Of a stretch of DNA of 64,000 nucleotides, positions 44,069 through 53,095 are shown piece by piece. The stretch comes from Hymenobacter gummosus (GTDB lineage: Bacteria > Bacteroidota > Bacteroidia > Cytophagales > Hymenobacteraceae), in contig NZ_RXOF01000021.1 in the NCBI RefSeq assembly GCF_003970915.1, positions 53,783-117,782 on the forward strand. The letters are read 5' to 3'. Both the position numbers and the translations under genes were made by a program. Each line of letters starts with the position of its first letter. The stretch's first letter is position 1. Under the pieces are notes generated by a model. It was not told the DNA's origin, did not search any database, and saw only the letters and a program-made list of their open reading frames with translations.

Positions 44069-44476
44069 ATGCTACTACGCTCTGCCATCCCCTTACTGAT
44101 TTCCGCCGCCGCCGTGTCAGGCTGCATTACCTGCGAAGGCGACACCGAGGCGGCCCCCGCCCACCAGCTGCAGCACCGCTGGACCTGGCAAAGCAGCGTC
44201 GGCGGCATTGCAGGCCGCACCGAGACGCCCGCCAACACCGGCCAGCAGCGGGCCATTGAATTCGATGCCAACGGCAACGCGCACTTTTACACCAACGGGC
44301 AGCTCACCCGCACCACTACCTACACCATCCAAACGGGCACGTCCATCCGCACCAGTCAGCCCACCGACATCATTGTCTACGCCTCGGGCGGGCGGCAGAG
44401 CTACAGCATCAACGGCCAGCAGCTCACGCTTATGGATGAGGTGTACGACGGCTACGTGGCGGAATATCAGCGCTGA
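44069..44476 (+). CDS. Lipoprotein, lipocalin-like, first of two
   Basis: 135 residues. The signal ends SAAAVSGC (lipobox Cys19). The mature part starts with HRWTWQSSVGG and continues with strands and GNAHFYTNGQLTRTTTYTI, SYSINGQQLTLMDE, a pattern seen in small lipocalin-like lipoproteins of Bacteroidota. The next gene encodes another small lipoprotein of the same build; sequence identity is low. Both interrupt the shikimate genes, on the opposite strand. Confidence 0.75.
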   Translation: MLLRSAIPLLISAAAVSGCITCEGDTEAAPAHQLQHRWTWQSSVGGIAGRTETPANTGQQRAIEFDANGNAHFYTNGQLTRTTTYTIQTGTSIRTSQPTDIIVYASGGRQSYSINGQQLTLMDEVYDGYVAEYQR

Positions 44477-44552
44477 CCGCTGCGGCCGGGTTCGAAGCCA
44501 CCTGCCCCCACCATTCATTTCCATCCCACTGCGCTAGTTACCTCCGTTACCG

Positions 44553-44990
44553 ATGCGTGTTTCTACCCCGTTCAGCTACGCGCTGCTGTTTCTCGGTTTG
44601 GCCGGCGGCCTGAGCAGCTGCGAACGGCCCACCGCCGCCCTTGCGCCCGACCCCGCCCTGCTAGGCCGCTGGGAATTGGTACCGTATAACTACCCCGGCG
44701 CCCCCCAGCAACGCCAGAGTCTGGAATTTGGCTCCGACGGGGTGATGCGTGCCTTCCGCCACGATACCCTGCACGATGTGCGCGCCTACGAGCTGCGCCG
44801 CCCCACCAACGATTTGGAAGCCGGCCCCGATGACCATTTCGTGGCCCTGGATGGCTACATCACGCAGGTGTACCGCATCAAGCGGGATACGCTGTACTGG
44901 AACACGGTCAGCTACAAGAACATGATTAACTGCTTCCCGGTGAACCTGCGTTTTGCCCGCACGGCCCCGCAGCCAGCCAAGCCCCAGTAA
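44553..44990 (+). CDS. Lipoprotein, lipocalin-like, second of two
   Basis: 145 residues with signal ending GLSSC (Cys23). The mature part has LLGRWELVPYNYPGAPQQRQ, LEFGSDGVMRAFRHD and YRIKRDTLYWNTVSY, again a lipocalin-like repeat of strand-turn units in which GRW at the start is the common signature. It lies 76 bases after the first lipoprotein gene, probably in one transcript. Ligand unknown. Confidence 0.75.
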   Translation: MRVSTPFSYALLFLGLAGGLSSCERPTAALAPDPALLGRWELVPYNYPGAPQQRQSLEFGSDGVMRAFRHDTLHDVRAYELRRPTNDLEAGPDDHFVALDGYITQVYRIKRDTLYWNTVSYKNMINCFPVNLRFARTAPQPAKPQ

Positions 44991-45117
44991 GCTGGTCGCC
45001 GCTCCCGGTGCCGCGTGCTTTGAGCGCGTCACCGACAACAGCAGCTGCACCCGGGGCCGGGCGCAAGCCTTGTTGAGCTTACAACACGGGGACAAATAGG
45101 AAAGGCAGCGGCCGGGG

Positions 45118-46200
45118 TTACTCCGGCCGCTGCATGATTTCCGTCTGCTTGCGGATGCTTTCGATGTGAATGAGCTTGTAAAGCTCGGCCACGAACTTTT
45201 CGTTCACGTTCAGGCGGCCGGCCCACTCCGGGCGGCTGCGGAAGATTTCGTTCCAGCGGTCCAGCTGCAGAATCTTCACGTTGTTCTGCTTTTTGTACTC
45301 GGCCAGCTCCTCCACCAGGGCCATGCGCCGGGCCAGCGCCTCGATGATTTCCTGGTCGGCCACGTCCATTTTCTGGCGCAGCTCCTCGGCTTTGTTGAGG
45401 TAGTCCGCGTTGTCGGTCGAGCGGTAACGGTGCTTCAGCTCGGCCAGAATTTCGCCCAGGCGGGCGGGCGTCACCTGCTGAGCGGCGTCGCTCCAGGCGT
45501 TGTCCGGGTCGGGGTGGGTTTCCAGCATCAGCCCGTCGTAGTCGAGGTCCAGGGCCTTTTGGGCCACGGGCAGCAGCAGGTCGCGCCGGCCGGTGATGTG
45601 GCTCGGGTCGCAGATGAGCGGCAGCTCCGGAAAGCGCGTTTTGAGCTCGATGGCAATGCCCCAGGTGGGTGCGTTGCGGTAGCGGCTCGGGGCGCCGGTG
45701 CTGAAGCCGCGGTGAATAGCCGCCAGATCCTTGACGCCGGCGCGGTCGAGCCGCTCCAGCGCCCCGGCCCACAGGGCCAGATCGGGGTTGACGGGATTTT
45801 TCACCATCACCGGCACGCCGGTACCGGCCAGGGCCTCGGCCAGCTCCTGCACCGCGAAGGGGTTGACGGTGGTGCGCGCCCCGATCCAGACCACGTCGAC
45901 GCCGTGGGCCAGGGCTTCTTCCACGTGGCGCGGGGTGGCTACTTCCACCGTCACGGCCAGGCCGGTTTCCTGCTGCACGCGCTGCAGCCACCGCAGCCCC
46001 TCCGTGCCGATGCCCTCGAAGGAGCCGGGCCGGGTGCGGGGCTTCCAGATGCCGGCCCGAAACAAATCGACGCCCAGGCCCTGCAGGCCGCGGGCGGTGG
46101 CCATTACTTGCTCTTCGGTTTCGGCCGAGCAGGGGCCGGCAAACAGCAGCGGCTGGCCCTTCTGGGCCAGGCGGCGGGTAAAATAGGTATCGAGCTCCAT
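45118..46200 (-). CDS. Bifunctional DAHP synthase / chorismate mutase
   Basis: 360 residues; start ATG 46200 (MELDTYFTRRLAQKGQPLLF). Residues about 1-265 are a type I-beta DAHP synthase: FAGPCSAETEEQ, RAGIWKPRTRPGSFEGIG, VVWIGARTTVNPF, VMVKNPVNPD and CDPSHITGRRD. Residues about 275-355 are an AroQ-type chorismate mutase: LRQKMDVADQEIIEALARRM and AEYKKQNNVKILQ. The fusion couples entry and branch of aromatic synthesis and often brings feedback by prephenate. aroA and aroB are nearby but separated by two lipoprotein genes. Confidence 0.94.
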   Translation of the reverse strand: MELDTYFTRRLAQKGQPLLFAGPCSAETEEQVMATARGLQGLGVDLFRAGIWKPRTRPGSFEGIGTEGLRWLQRVQQETGLAVTVEVATPRHVEEALAHGVDVVWIGARTTVNPFAVQELAEALAGTGVPVMVKNPVNPDLALWAGALERLDRAGVKDLAAIHRGFSTGAPSRYRNAPTWGIAIELKTRFPELPLICDPSHITGRRDLLLPVAQKALDLDYDGLMLETHPDPDNAWSDAAQQVTPARLGEILAELKHRYRSTDNADYLNKAEELRQKMDVADQEIIEALARRMALVEELAEYKKQNNVKILQLDRWNEIFRSRPEWAGRLNVNEKFVAELYKLIHIESIRKQTEIMQRPE

Positions 46201-46362
46201 GCGGGAAAAAGCGGAAGCCGGGGCGGCCGACCGGGGCCGAACTCGGGTTCCGGCAGAAGTGTTACGGGGGGCGCCACTGGCGCATTCAGCTGCTAAACTA
46301 CGGGCTTCGGTCCGATGTTTCGTGGCTATCTTCGCCCCGCCATTTTCCCCATTCCCACCCGC

Positions 46363-47562
46363 ATGCCCGAGCCCCAAACCCACCCCGCCGTTTCCTTTGA
46401 CAACACGGCCGTTGCCTTCGCCAGCAAGTCCAGCGGCGAGTTGCGGCAGATGCACCTGCTCTTCAGCACCATGAACAACAAGGGCATGGTGGACGTAGGC
46501 GGCGCCCTGATGACAAAGGCCCTGAGCTGGGGTATTCCGGGCACCAAGAGCATCATCAAGCACAGCATCTTCAAGCAGTTCTGCGGCGGCGAAACCATCC
46601 AGGAGTGCAAGCCCGTCATTGCTGAGCTGGGCAAGTTCCGCATCGGCACCATCCTCGACTACTCGGTGGAGGGCGAAGGCAACGAGCAGAGCTTCGACCA
46701 TACCCGCGACGAGCTGCTGAAAACCATCGAGCTGGCCGCCGGCAACCCGCACATTCCCTTCTCGGTGTTCAAGGTGACGGGCGTGGCCGACAGCGCCCTG
46801 CTGGAAAAAGTGCAGGCCGGCCAGCCGCTGTCGGCGGCGGAGCAGCAGGCCTACGAGCGGGCCCAGCAGCGCATCGACGAGCTGTGCCGCCGCGCCCACG
46901 ACCGGAACGTGCGCATCTTCGTCGACGCCGAGGAAAGCTGGTTCCAGGACACCATCGACGATCTGGCCCGCGAAATGATGCGCCGCTACAACCAGCAGCG
47001 CCCCATCGTGTGGAACACCTACCAGCTCTACCGCCACGACCGGCTGGAGGCCCTGCAGGCCGACTACGAGCACGCCCGGCAGGAAAACTACTACCTCGGC
47101 GCCAAGCTGGTGCGCGGGGCCTACATGGAGAAAGAGGCCCGCGTGGCCCAGCAGCGCGGCTACCAGAACCCCATCAACCCCACGAAGCAGGCCACCGACG
47201 ACCTTTACGACGAGGCCCTGCGCTTCTCCGTCGACCACCTCGACCGCATGGCCATCTGCGCGGGCACCCACAACGAGGCGTCCTCGCGCCTGCTCACCGA
47301 GCTGCTGGCCGAGGCCGGCCTCGCGCCCGGCGACGAGCGGGTGTGGTTTGCCCAGCTCTACGGCATGAGCGACAACCTGAGCTACAACCTGGCCCACGCC
47401 GGCTACAACACGGCCAAGTACGTGCCCTACGGCCCGGTGGAAGCGGTGATGCCCTACCTGCTGCGCCGCGCCAACGAAAACACGGCTATTGCCGGCCAAA
47501 CCAGCCGGGAACTACTCCTTATAAAGCGCGAAATTGAGCGACGAAAAAATAAAGCGCGCTAA
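46363..47562 (+). CDS. Proline dehydrogenase
   Basis: A 399-residue flavoenzyme of the monofunctional ProDH type; start ATG 46363. It oxidises proline to pyrroline-5-carboxylate with FAD. Family motifs are TILDYSVEGEG near residue 105, FVDAEESWFQDTIDDLAREMM, the YYLGAKLVRGAYMEKEA stretch that binds FAD and substrate, and near the end YGMSDNLSYNLAHAG and KYVPYGPVEAVMPYLLRRANEN. The partner P5C dehydrogenase is not in the window. A T-tailed hairpin follows. Confidence 0.94.
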   Translation: MPEPQTHPAVSFDNTAVAFASKSSGELRQMHLLFSTMNNKGMVDVGGALMTKALSWGIPGTKSIIKHSIFKQFCGGETIQECKPVIAELGKFRIGTILDYSVEGEGNEQSFDHTRDELLKTIELAAGNPHIPFSVFKVTGVADSALLEKVQAGQPLSAAEQQAYERAQQRIDELCRRAHDRNVRIFVDAEESWFQDTIDDLAREMMRRYNQQRPIVWNTYQLYRHDRLEALQADYEHARQENYYLGAKLVRGAYMEKEARVAQQRGYQNPINPTKQATDDLYDEALRFSVDHLDRMAICAGTHNEASSRLLTELLAEAGLAPGDERVWFAQLYGMSDNLSYNLAHAGYNTAKYVPYGPVEAVMPYLLRRANENTAIAGQTSRELLLIKREIERRKNKAR

Positions 47563-47591
47563 CAATCAATGGCATAGTTGTTGGGAACCGG

Positions 47592-47623
47592 CCCGTTGCG
47601 TTGGAATTGTCCAACGCAACGGG
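47592..47623 (+). terminator. Proline dehydrogenase terminator
   Basis: CCCGTTGCGTTGG / CCAACGCAACGGG with a six-base loop and an eight-base T-run; a textbook intrinsic terminator. Confidence 0.93.
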
Positions 47624-47667
47624 TTTTTTTTGTATTTTAACTCCTCTCAACTCCCCTTACTCCACAC

Positions 47668-48036
47668 ATGATTACTCGCGTCCGCCGCTTCCTCGTCAAC
47701 TATTCCCGGCACCAGACCGGTACCGTCAGCTACCTGACGGTGGTGCAAGAAGCGGAGCTAGGCCTCAACCTCGACATCTCGCACGAAAAAGCGCGCCTCA
47801 ACGAGCTGCTGGCCGAAATTTCCGAAACCGAATACCAAGCCGGCCGCCCCATCCTGAGCTGCCTGGTGAAAGTAGAAGGCTCCAAGGGCCAGGGCGACAA
47901 TTTCTTCAAGCTCTGCGAACGGCTGGGCCTGGGCCCCTGGCGGGAGCTAAAGCAAAATCCTGATTTCCTGTCTAATCTGCGCGCCGAATGCCGAGAATTC
48001 TGGCGCAACGAGGAAAACTTCGCCCAGTTTTCCTGA
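47668..48036 (+). CDS. Hypothetical protein, 122 aa
   Basis: A soluble, helix-rich protein (MITRVRRFLVNYSRHQTG...) with a GDNFFKLCERLGLGPWRELKQN segment. No known motif, signal peptide or membrane helix. It has its own upstream T-rich spacer after the preceding terminator, and the downstream gap of 166 bases argues against an operon with the stress protein. Confidence 0.6.
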   Translation: MITRVRRFLVNYSRHQTGTVSYLTVVQEAELGLNLDISHEKARLNELLAEISETEYQAGRPILSCLVKVEGSKGQGDNFFKLCERLGLGPWRELKQNPDFLSNLRAECREFWRNEENFAQFS

Positions 48037-48202
48037 ACCCGACCCGGTGAGGTAGCCGGGGCAAACATTCCCGTTTTACCCCGGCTGGTGTAACCCGGAT
48101 GGAAAGGCCGCCGTTTAGGTAGCCAAACGAGTGTAAGCTCGACCCCTCGACTTACAACTCCTTGATACTCCTTCCCCAACCATCCAACCAAAACCTCATC
48201 CA

Positions 48203-49171
48203 ATGAATACCGACAACACCTCCAACCAGGGCAATACCCCCGGCACCGGCTCTTCGACCAATCCCGCCAACCAGGGCACCGGTGCTGGCGCCGGCTACGG
48301 CAGCACCCAGCATTCCGGTAGCGGCTCGATGGGCTCGTCGGGTCTGAATTCCAGCAGCAACGTTTCGTCCGCCTCGCAAGTAGGTGCCGGCACCAACCAG
48401 AGCACGGGCGCTAACTATAACTCGGGCTCCTCGCTGGGCAACAGCAACATGGGCTCGACCTCGTCGTACAGCACCCCGCAAAACAGCGTGGACCCGGACG
48501 ACAAGCACCACGACTACAGCGCCACCCAGAAGGGCGGTGAAATTGCCGGCACCCCGGGTGCCGTGGTAGGCCGTGGCATCGATGCCGTGCAGAACACCGC
48601 CGGCGACGCCGCCCGCGCCATAACCGGCGAAGACCGCACCTACGGCGACAATAACCAGTCGGGCCGCTACCTTACCTCGACGTTCCGCGACCGGGCTTCG
48701 GCCGAGCGTGCCTATGAGTCGCTGTCGGCCCGTGGCTACACCAAGGACGACGTGAACCTGCTCATGTCGGATGAAACCCGCAAAACCCACTTCGGTGACG
48801 ACACCGCTCACACCGAGCTGGGCAGCAAAGCCATGGAGGGTGCCGGCGTAGGCTCGGCCATCGGTGGCACGGCTGGTGCCGTTATCGGTGCTATTGCTGC
48901 CATCGGTACCTCGGTAGCTCTGCCCGGTCTGGGCCTCATCATTGCCGGTCCGCTGGCCGCCGCCCTGGCTGGTGCCGGTGCCGGTGGTCTGACGGGTGGC
49001 CTGGTAGGTGCGCTGGTAGGCTCGGGCATCCCCGAAGAGCGCGCTGCCGAGTATGAATCGGACATTAAGAACGGTGGCATTGTGATGGGTGTACGCCCGC
49101 GCAATGACGAAGACGCCCGCCACTTCCAGGACGAGTTCCGCCGCAACTCCGGCGACCGTATCTACTACTAG
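48203..49171 (+). CDS. General-stress-type protein with Gly-rich hydrophobic core and disordered N-terminus
   Basis: 322 residues. Residues 1-95 are a low-complexity Ser/Gly/Asn/Thr region. Residues about 150-195 match the short GSP17M-like domain (STFRDRASAERAYESLSARG, then YTKDDVNLLMSDE). Residues about 205-275 are a glycine-zipper-like hydrophobic stretch (GVGSAIGGTAGAVIGAIAAI, AGPLAAALAGAGAGGLTGG), and a second small domain closes it (YESDIKNGGIVMGVRPRN). The arrangement is common in Bacteroidota stress proteins that may associate with membranes. Role unknown. Confidence 0.75.
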   Translation: MNTDNTSNQGNTPGTGSSTNPANQGTGAGAGYGSTQHSGSGSMGSSGLNSSSNVSSASQVGAGTNQSTGANYNSGSSLGNSNMGSTSSYSTPQNSVDPDDKHHDYSATQKGGEIAGTPGAVVGRGIDAVQNTAGDAARAITGEDRTYGDNNQSGRYLTSTFRDRASAERAYESLSARGYTKDDVNLLMSDETRKTHFGDDTAHTELGSKAMEGAGVGSAIGGTAGAVIGAIAAIGTSVALPGLGLIIAGPLAAALAGAGAGGLTGGLVGALVGSGIPEERAAEYESDIKNGGIVMGVRPRNDEDARHFQDEFRRNSGDRIYY

Positions 49172-49218
49172 CCCCTGGGCCAGTAAACAGCAAAGCCAAA
49201 CTTTTTAGACTGGCTATC

Positions 49219-49246
49219 AAGACCTCCCCGCAACCGGGGAGGTCTT
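49219..49246 (+). terminator. Terminator after the stress protein
   Basis: AAGACCTCCCCG / CGGGGAGGTCTT with a four-base loop and a T-run. Confidence 0.92.
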
Positions 49247-49393
49247 TTTTGCTTCTATAGCCTCGAAGCCGTTCTTTGGGCACTATTGCCCCACCGAGCT
49301 GGTTAGATTACTGGAATGGGCCGGTTTTTGACCACACCCATTCGGTGCGGCTTTACGTACATCAACACACCACTTTTTACCGCGTCTCTGCCC

Positions 49394-51532
49394 ATGTCAT
49401 TCATCCGCCTGAAAATAGGCCTGTACGCCGCCGTCGTCATGGCAGTGTTCGTGCTGGCTTCCTACAAGCTTTACCGGGGCACCGGCGCCCCGGCCCCCGA
49501 AAAAGAAGAAGTTCTCATCAAGGCGATGCTGCAGGGCCTGAGCCAGGCGCACTACCAGCCCGAGCAGATTGACGACAACTTCTCCAAGCGCGTGTTCGAT
49601 CTGTACCTCAAGCGCATCGACTACTCCAAGAAATTCCTGCTGCAGTCGGACGTGGCCCAGCTGCGCAAGTACCAGACGGAAATTGACGACCAGGTGAAGC
49701 GCGGCTCGCACGAATTTCTGGAGCTGAGCACCCAGCTGATGGACCAGCGCACCAAGGAGGTGCAGGCCCTGTACCGCGACCTGCTCAGCAAGCCCATCGA
49801 CTTCATGGTGGACGAGACCTTCCAGACCGACTTCGACAAGGCCCAGTTCCCGGCCGATAAAGCTGCTCAGCGCGACGAATGGCGCCGTTACGTGAAGTAC
49901 CACACCATGACGCGTCTGGCCGAAGTGCAGGACGAACAGGCCAAGCGGGACCCGAAAAAAGCTACCGACGCCGCCATGACGCCCGTGCAGATGGAAGCCG
50001 AAGCCCGAAAGCGCGTGCTGAAGTACTTCGACGAGCAGTTCAGCGACATGCTGCAGAACGACGCCAACGACCGGTTGGCGCTGTGGGCCAACACCATTGC
50101 CAACACCTACGACCCCCACACGGAGTACTTCGCCCCCAAGGACAAGGAAACGTTTGACATTGCCATGACCGGCCGCTTCGAAGGTATTGGCGCTACGCTG
50201 CAGGAGAAAGACGGCCAGATTAAGGTGGCCGACATCATTCCCGGCTCGGCTTCGTACCGCCAGGGCCAGCTCAAAACCGGTGACCTGATTCAGCGCGTGG
50301 CCCAGGGCGCCGCCGAGCCGGTATCGGTAGAAGGTATGCGCCTCGACAAAGCCATCAGCTTTATCCGCGGCGCCAAGGGCACGGAAGTGCGCCTGACGGT
50401 GAAAAAACCCGACGGCAGCACCCAGGTCATTCCCATCATCCGCGACGTGGTAGTGGTGGAAGAAACCTACGCCCAATCCGCAATCATCAACGAAGGCGGC
50501 AAGAAAATCGGCTACCTGCGCCTGCCCACCTTCTACGCTAACTTCAACGATGAGAAGGGCGGCCGCAGCTCGGCGGAGGACGTGAAGAAGGAAATCGAGA
50601 AGCTGAAAGCCGAAAACGTGCAAGGCATCGTGTTTGACCTGCGCACCAACGGCGGCGGCTCCCTCACCGACGCCGTGGAAATGGCTGGCCTGTTTATCGA
50701 CAGCGGCCCCGTGGTGCAGGTGCGCTCGGGCCAGGGCTCAGCCCAGGTGCTCAACGACCGGGACCCGCGCGTGCAGTACGACGGTCCGCTGGTGCTGATG
50801 GTGAACAAGTACAGCGCCTCGGCCTCGGAAATTCTGGCTGCCGCCATTCAGGACTACAAGCGCGGCGTGATTATGGGCTCGACCAGCACCTACGGCAAAG
50901 GCACCGTGCAACGCATCTTCGACCTCGACGACGCGCTGCCGGCCGAGTTCAACGCCATCAAGCCTTTCGGCTCGCTGAAGCTGACCACCCAGAAGTTCTA
51001 CCGCATCAACGGCGGCTCGACCCAGTTCAAAGGCGTAGTGCCGGACATCATCCTGCCCGACGCTTACAGCTACCTCGACCAGGGCGAGAAAGAAGCCGAC
51101 TATGCCCTGAAGTGGGACGAAATCAGCGCCGCCCGCTACCGCACTTGGCCCCAGGCCCCGCAAATCGACAAGCTGAAAACTGCCAGCACGGCCCGCGTAG
51201 CCGCCAGCCCCAGCTTCAAGCTGGTAACGGACATCGTGGAGCGCATGCGCAAGCGTAAGGACGACACCAACGTGTCGCTGAAGCTGACCTCGTACCGCGC
51301 CGAGCAGGCCCAGGCGAAAGCCGAATCCAAGAAGTACGACGACCTGCAGAAGGCCGCTCCGGCCCTGAACATTGCCCCGCTGGCCGCCGATTTGCGCGTG
51401 GTACAGTCGGACACGGTGCAGCAGAACCGCCGCCGCCGCATGTCGAAGAACTTGGTGAAGGACATCAACCTGCGCGAAGCCGTAGCCGTGGTGAAAGACC
51501 AGATTGACGCCCCGCAGGTGACTAAGCGCTAA
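49394..51532 (+). CDS. Carboxy-terminal processing protease (S41, Prc/tail-specific type)
   Basis: A 712-residue envelope protease; start ATG 49394 gives a signal anchor (IGLYAAVVMAVFVLASYKLY). The large N-terminal helical part (to about 260) is typical of Prc rather than CtpA. The PDZ domain follows (FEGIGATLQEKDGQIKVADI...KTGDLIQRV). The catalytic dyad is Ser476 in YSASASEILAAA and Lys502 in TYGKGTVQ. The C-terminal domain contains VVPDIILPDAYSYLD. It degrades or trims periplasmic proteins from their C-termini. Confidence 0.93.
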   Translation: MSFIRLKIGLYAAVVMAVFVLASYKLYRGTGAPAPEKEEVLIKAMLQGLSQAHYQPEQIDDNFSKRVFDLYLKRIDYSKKFLLQSDVAQLRKYQTEIDDQVKRGSHEFLELSTQLMDQRTKEVQALYRDLLSKPIDFMVDETFQTDFDKAQFPADKAAQRDEWRRYVKYHTMTRLAEVQDEQAKRDPKKATDAAMTPVQMEAEARKRVLKYFDEQFSDMLQNDANDRLALWANTIANTYDPHTEYFAPKDKETFDIAMTGRFEGIGATLQEKDGQIKVADIIPGSASYRQGQLKTGDLIQRVAQGAAEPVSVEGMRLDKAISFIRGAKGTEVRLTVKKPDGSTQVIPIIRDVVVVEETYAQSAIINEGGKKIGYLRLPTFYANFNDEKGGRSSAEDVKKEIEKLKAENVQGIVFDLRTNGGGSLTDAVEMAGLFIDSGPVVQVRSGQGSAQVLNDRDPRVQYDGPLVLMVNKYSASASEILAAAIQDYKRGVIMGSTSTYGKGTVQRIFDLDDALPAEFNAIKPFGSLKLTTQKFYRINGGSTQFKGVVPDIILPDAYSYLDQGEKEADYALKWDEISAARYRTWPQAPQIDKLKTASTARVAASPSFKLVTDIVERMRKRKDDTNVSLKLTSYRAEQAQAKAESKKYDDLQKAAPALNIAPLAADLRVVQSDTVQQNRRRRMSKNLVKDINLREAVAVVKDQIDAPQVTKR

Positions 51533-51559
51533 GCCGCTGCCCGCTATTCCACTTAGCCG

Positions 51560-51595
51560 AAAAGCCCCGGTATCGACTCGATGCCGGGGCTTTTT
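51560..51595 (+). terminator. Terminator after the S41 protease
   Basis: AAAAGCCCCGG / CCGGGGCTTTTT hairpin, 27 bases past the stop. Confidence 0.88.
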
Positions 51596-51780
51596 CTGTG
51601 CCTATTCGCAAACGGTAGAAGCCCCACTATGAGCCTGAAAACCAAAGACTATTCTCAAGCCCAAGCATGTTAACAACTATAGACGCAACACCTTGATAAC
51701 CAATTACAAATTTTGGTGTTTTTTATGCCAAAAAAATTAGTAATTTGGCACCATATCCCGCCCTTCTACGTTGAGCAGAT

Positions 51781-52830
51781 ATGATGACGAACAACGAACA
51801 ACTGACCGACAACGTCCTGCAACTGCCGGTAGCCGACGACGCCCAGCTTCAGCATGATGAGGCATGGCGTAAGTCCATCCCGGCGCAGGTGTTCCTGAAC
51901 TACTTCTTTGCCCTGAGCTACCACATCCGCGAAGCTGATGATGCCACGGGCGGGCTGCAGCATCTGCCGTTTTTCCGCGCCCACCAGGCCGAGCTGACTG
52001 ATACCGACCGCGCCGCCGTGGAGAAGTACCTGCACAGCTGCTGGAGCACCGAGTACGCCCTGCGCGCCACCGCCGAACTGGGCGACGACGACTACCTGCG
52101 CAATGCCCTGCACTGGACTTTTCCGCAGGCCTACCACGCCGTTATGGCCGGGCTGCAGGCTTTCTTGTATACGGCCGGTGTGCGCAGCAACAACCCCTCG
52201 CTGATTCGCCGCGAAGTAGGCCGCTTGGTGGTGCGCAATGCGTACCCGCGCCCGGTGTCCTTCTACGCGGCCGGCTCCTACGGCGACTTTAGCATCCACC
52301 GTCTGCCGCTGGCTGGTTACAAGGCCGGCTTGCAGATTGCCGGCAAGGCCATCGACGCTCAGGCTCAGCTGGGGCAGTTTCTGCGCACCACCCGCAAGCA
52401 GAAGGCTGTAGCGGTGCGCCAGCAGGTGCAGGCCAACCCCGCCACTGCCATCCGTAGCCAGAAGACGGGCCAGCCGCTGGAGAAGTGGACAGCCCAGCAC
52501 TGGCAGCAGATTACCTGGCGCCTAGGCTATACCACCGTTTTCGACTTGCTGGGCCGTTTGCGCATCTCCCAGACCAGCCGGGAAATTGAGCGTTACGTGG
52601 AAGCCGACATCGACTTCCGTCTGTTCCACCAGTCCCTGCTCGACATCGTGAGCTACCTCAACGGCATCCACGAAACTTACGTGGCCAAGGCCCTGGGCCT
52701 GGAACGCTACCAGGAGCTGGTGAGCAACCTGCCCAAGCACCTGCAGCACAACTTCGTGGAGGAGCGCCTGCGTACCCGCGTGGCCCCTACCCTCTCGGGC
52801 GAAGAGTCGCAGCTGGGCATGGCCGCCTAA
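51781..52830 (+). CDS. Hypothetical protein, 349 aa, largely helical
   Basis: A soluble protein without signal peptide or membrane helix, and no family I recognise. The N-terminal half has helical segments reminiscent of HEPN-like proteins (SCWSTEYALRATAELGDDDY, then LHWTFPQAYHAVMAGLQAFL). The centre has a strand-like VRNAYPRPVSFYAAGSYGDF. The C-terminal half is helical (YVEADIDFRLFHQSLLDIVS, then ETYVAKALGLERYQELVSNL). The upstream region (51690-51770) is strongly AT-rich with a TAATTTGG box. Its stop codon lies in the left arm of a large inverted repeat. Confidence 0.75.
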   Translation: MMTNNEQLTDNVLQLPVADDAQLQHDEAWRKSIPAQVFLNYFFALSYHIREADDATGGLQHLPFFRAHQAELTDTDRAAVEKYLHSCWSTEYALRATAELGDDDYLRNALHWTFPQAYHAVMAGLQAFLYTAGVRSNNPSLIRREVGRLVVRNAYPRPVSFYAAGSYGDFSIHRLPLAGYKAGLQIAGKAIDAQAQLGQFLRTTRKQKAVAVRQQVQANPATAIRSQKTGQPLEKWTAQHWQQITWRLGYTTVFDLLGRLRISQTSREIERYVEADIDFRLFHQSLLDIVSYLNGIHETYVAKALGLERYQELVSNLPKHLQHNFVEERLRTRVAPTLSGEESQLGMAA

Positions 52831-53038
52831 ATCACGGATTCTTGCGGATTTGACGGATTGCACGGATTTTGTGGACGATTGATTAAGCTAGCAACGGCCC
52901 GCCAGGTAGGTGGGCCATTTTTCTTTTCACAGCAGAAAGAAAGTATTCATAAGCCTCTGTAACGTCTTCCAGCATATTCCCTGGCCAATCGTCCACGAAA
53001 TCCGACCAATCCGTCAAATCCGCAAGAATCCGTGATTT
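52829..53038. repeat. Large inverted repeat built from CGGATT words
   Basis: Arms of 53 bases (52829-52881 and 52986-53038) match at 50 positions. The unit CGGATT recurs four times in the left arm (ACGGATTCTTGCGGATTTGA and onward). The left arm overlaps the stop of the 349-residue protein. The 104-base centre encodes no clear gene. The element fills most of the gap before lysS. Confidence 0.9.
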
Positions 53039-53095
53039 ATCTTTGCGGCTTGACTTTCGCGGCCCGCTCCGGGCCCTGTTTTTAAGCCTCGTGCC

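Noticed and set aside
46201-47499. Upstream extension of the DAHP synthase/chorismate mutase frame
   Set aside because: The extension is antisense to proline dehydrogenase; the family start is at 46200.
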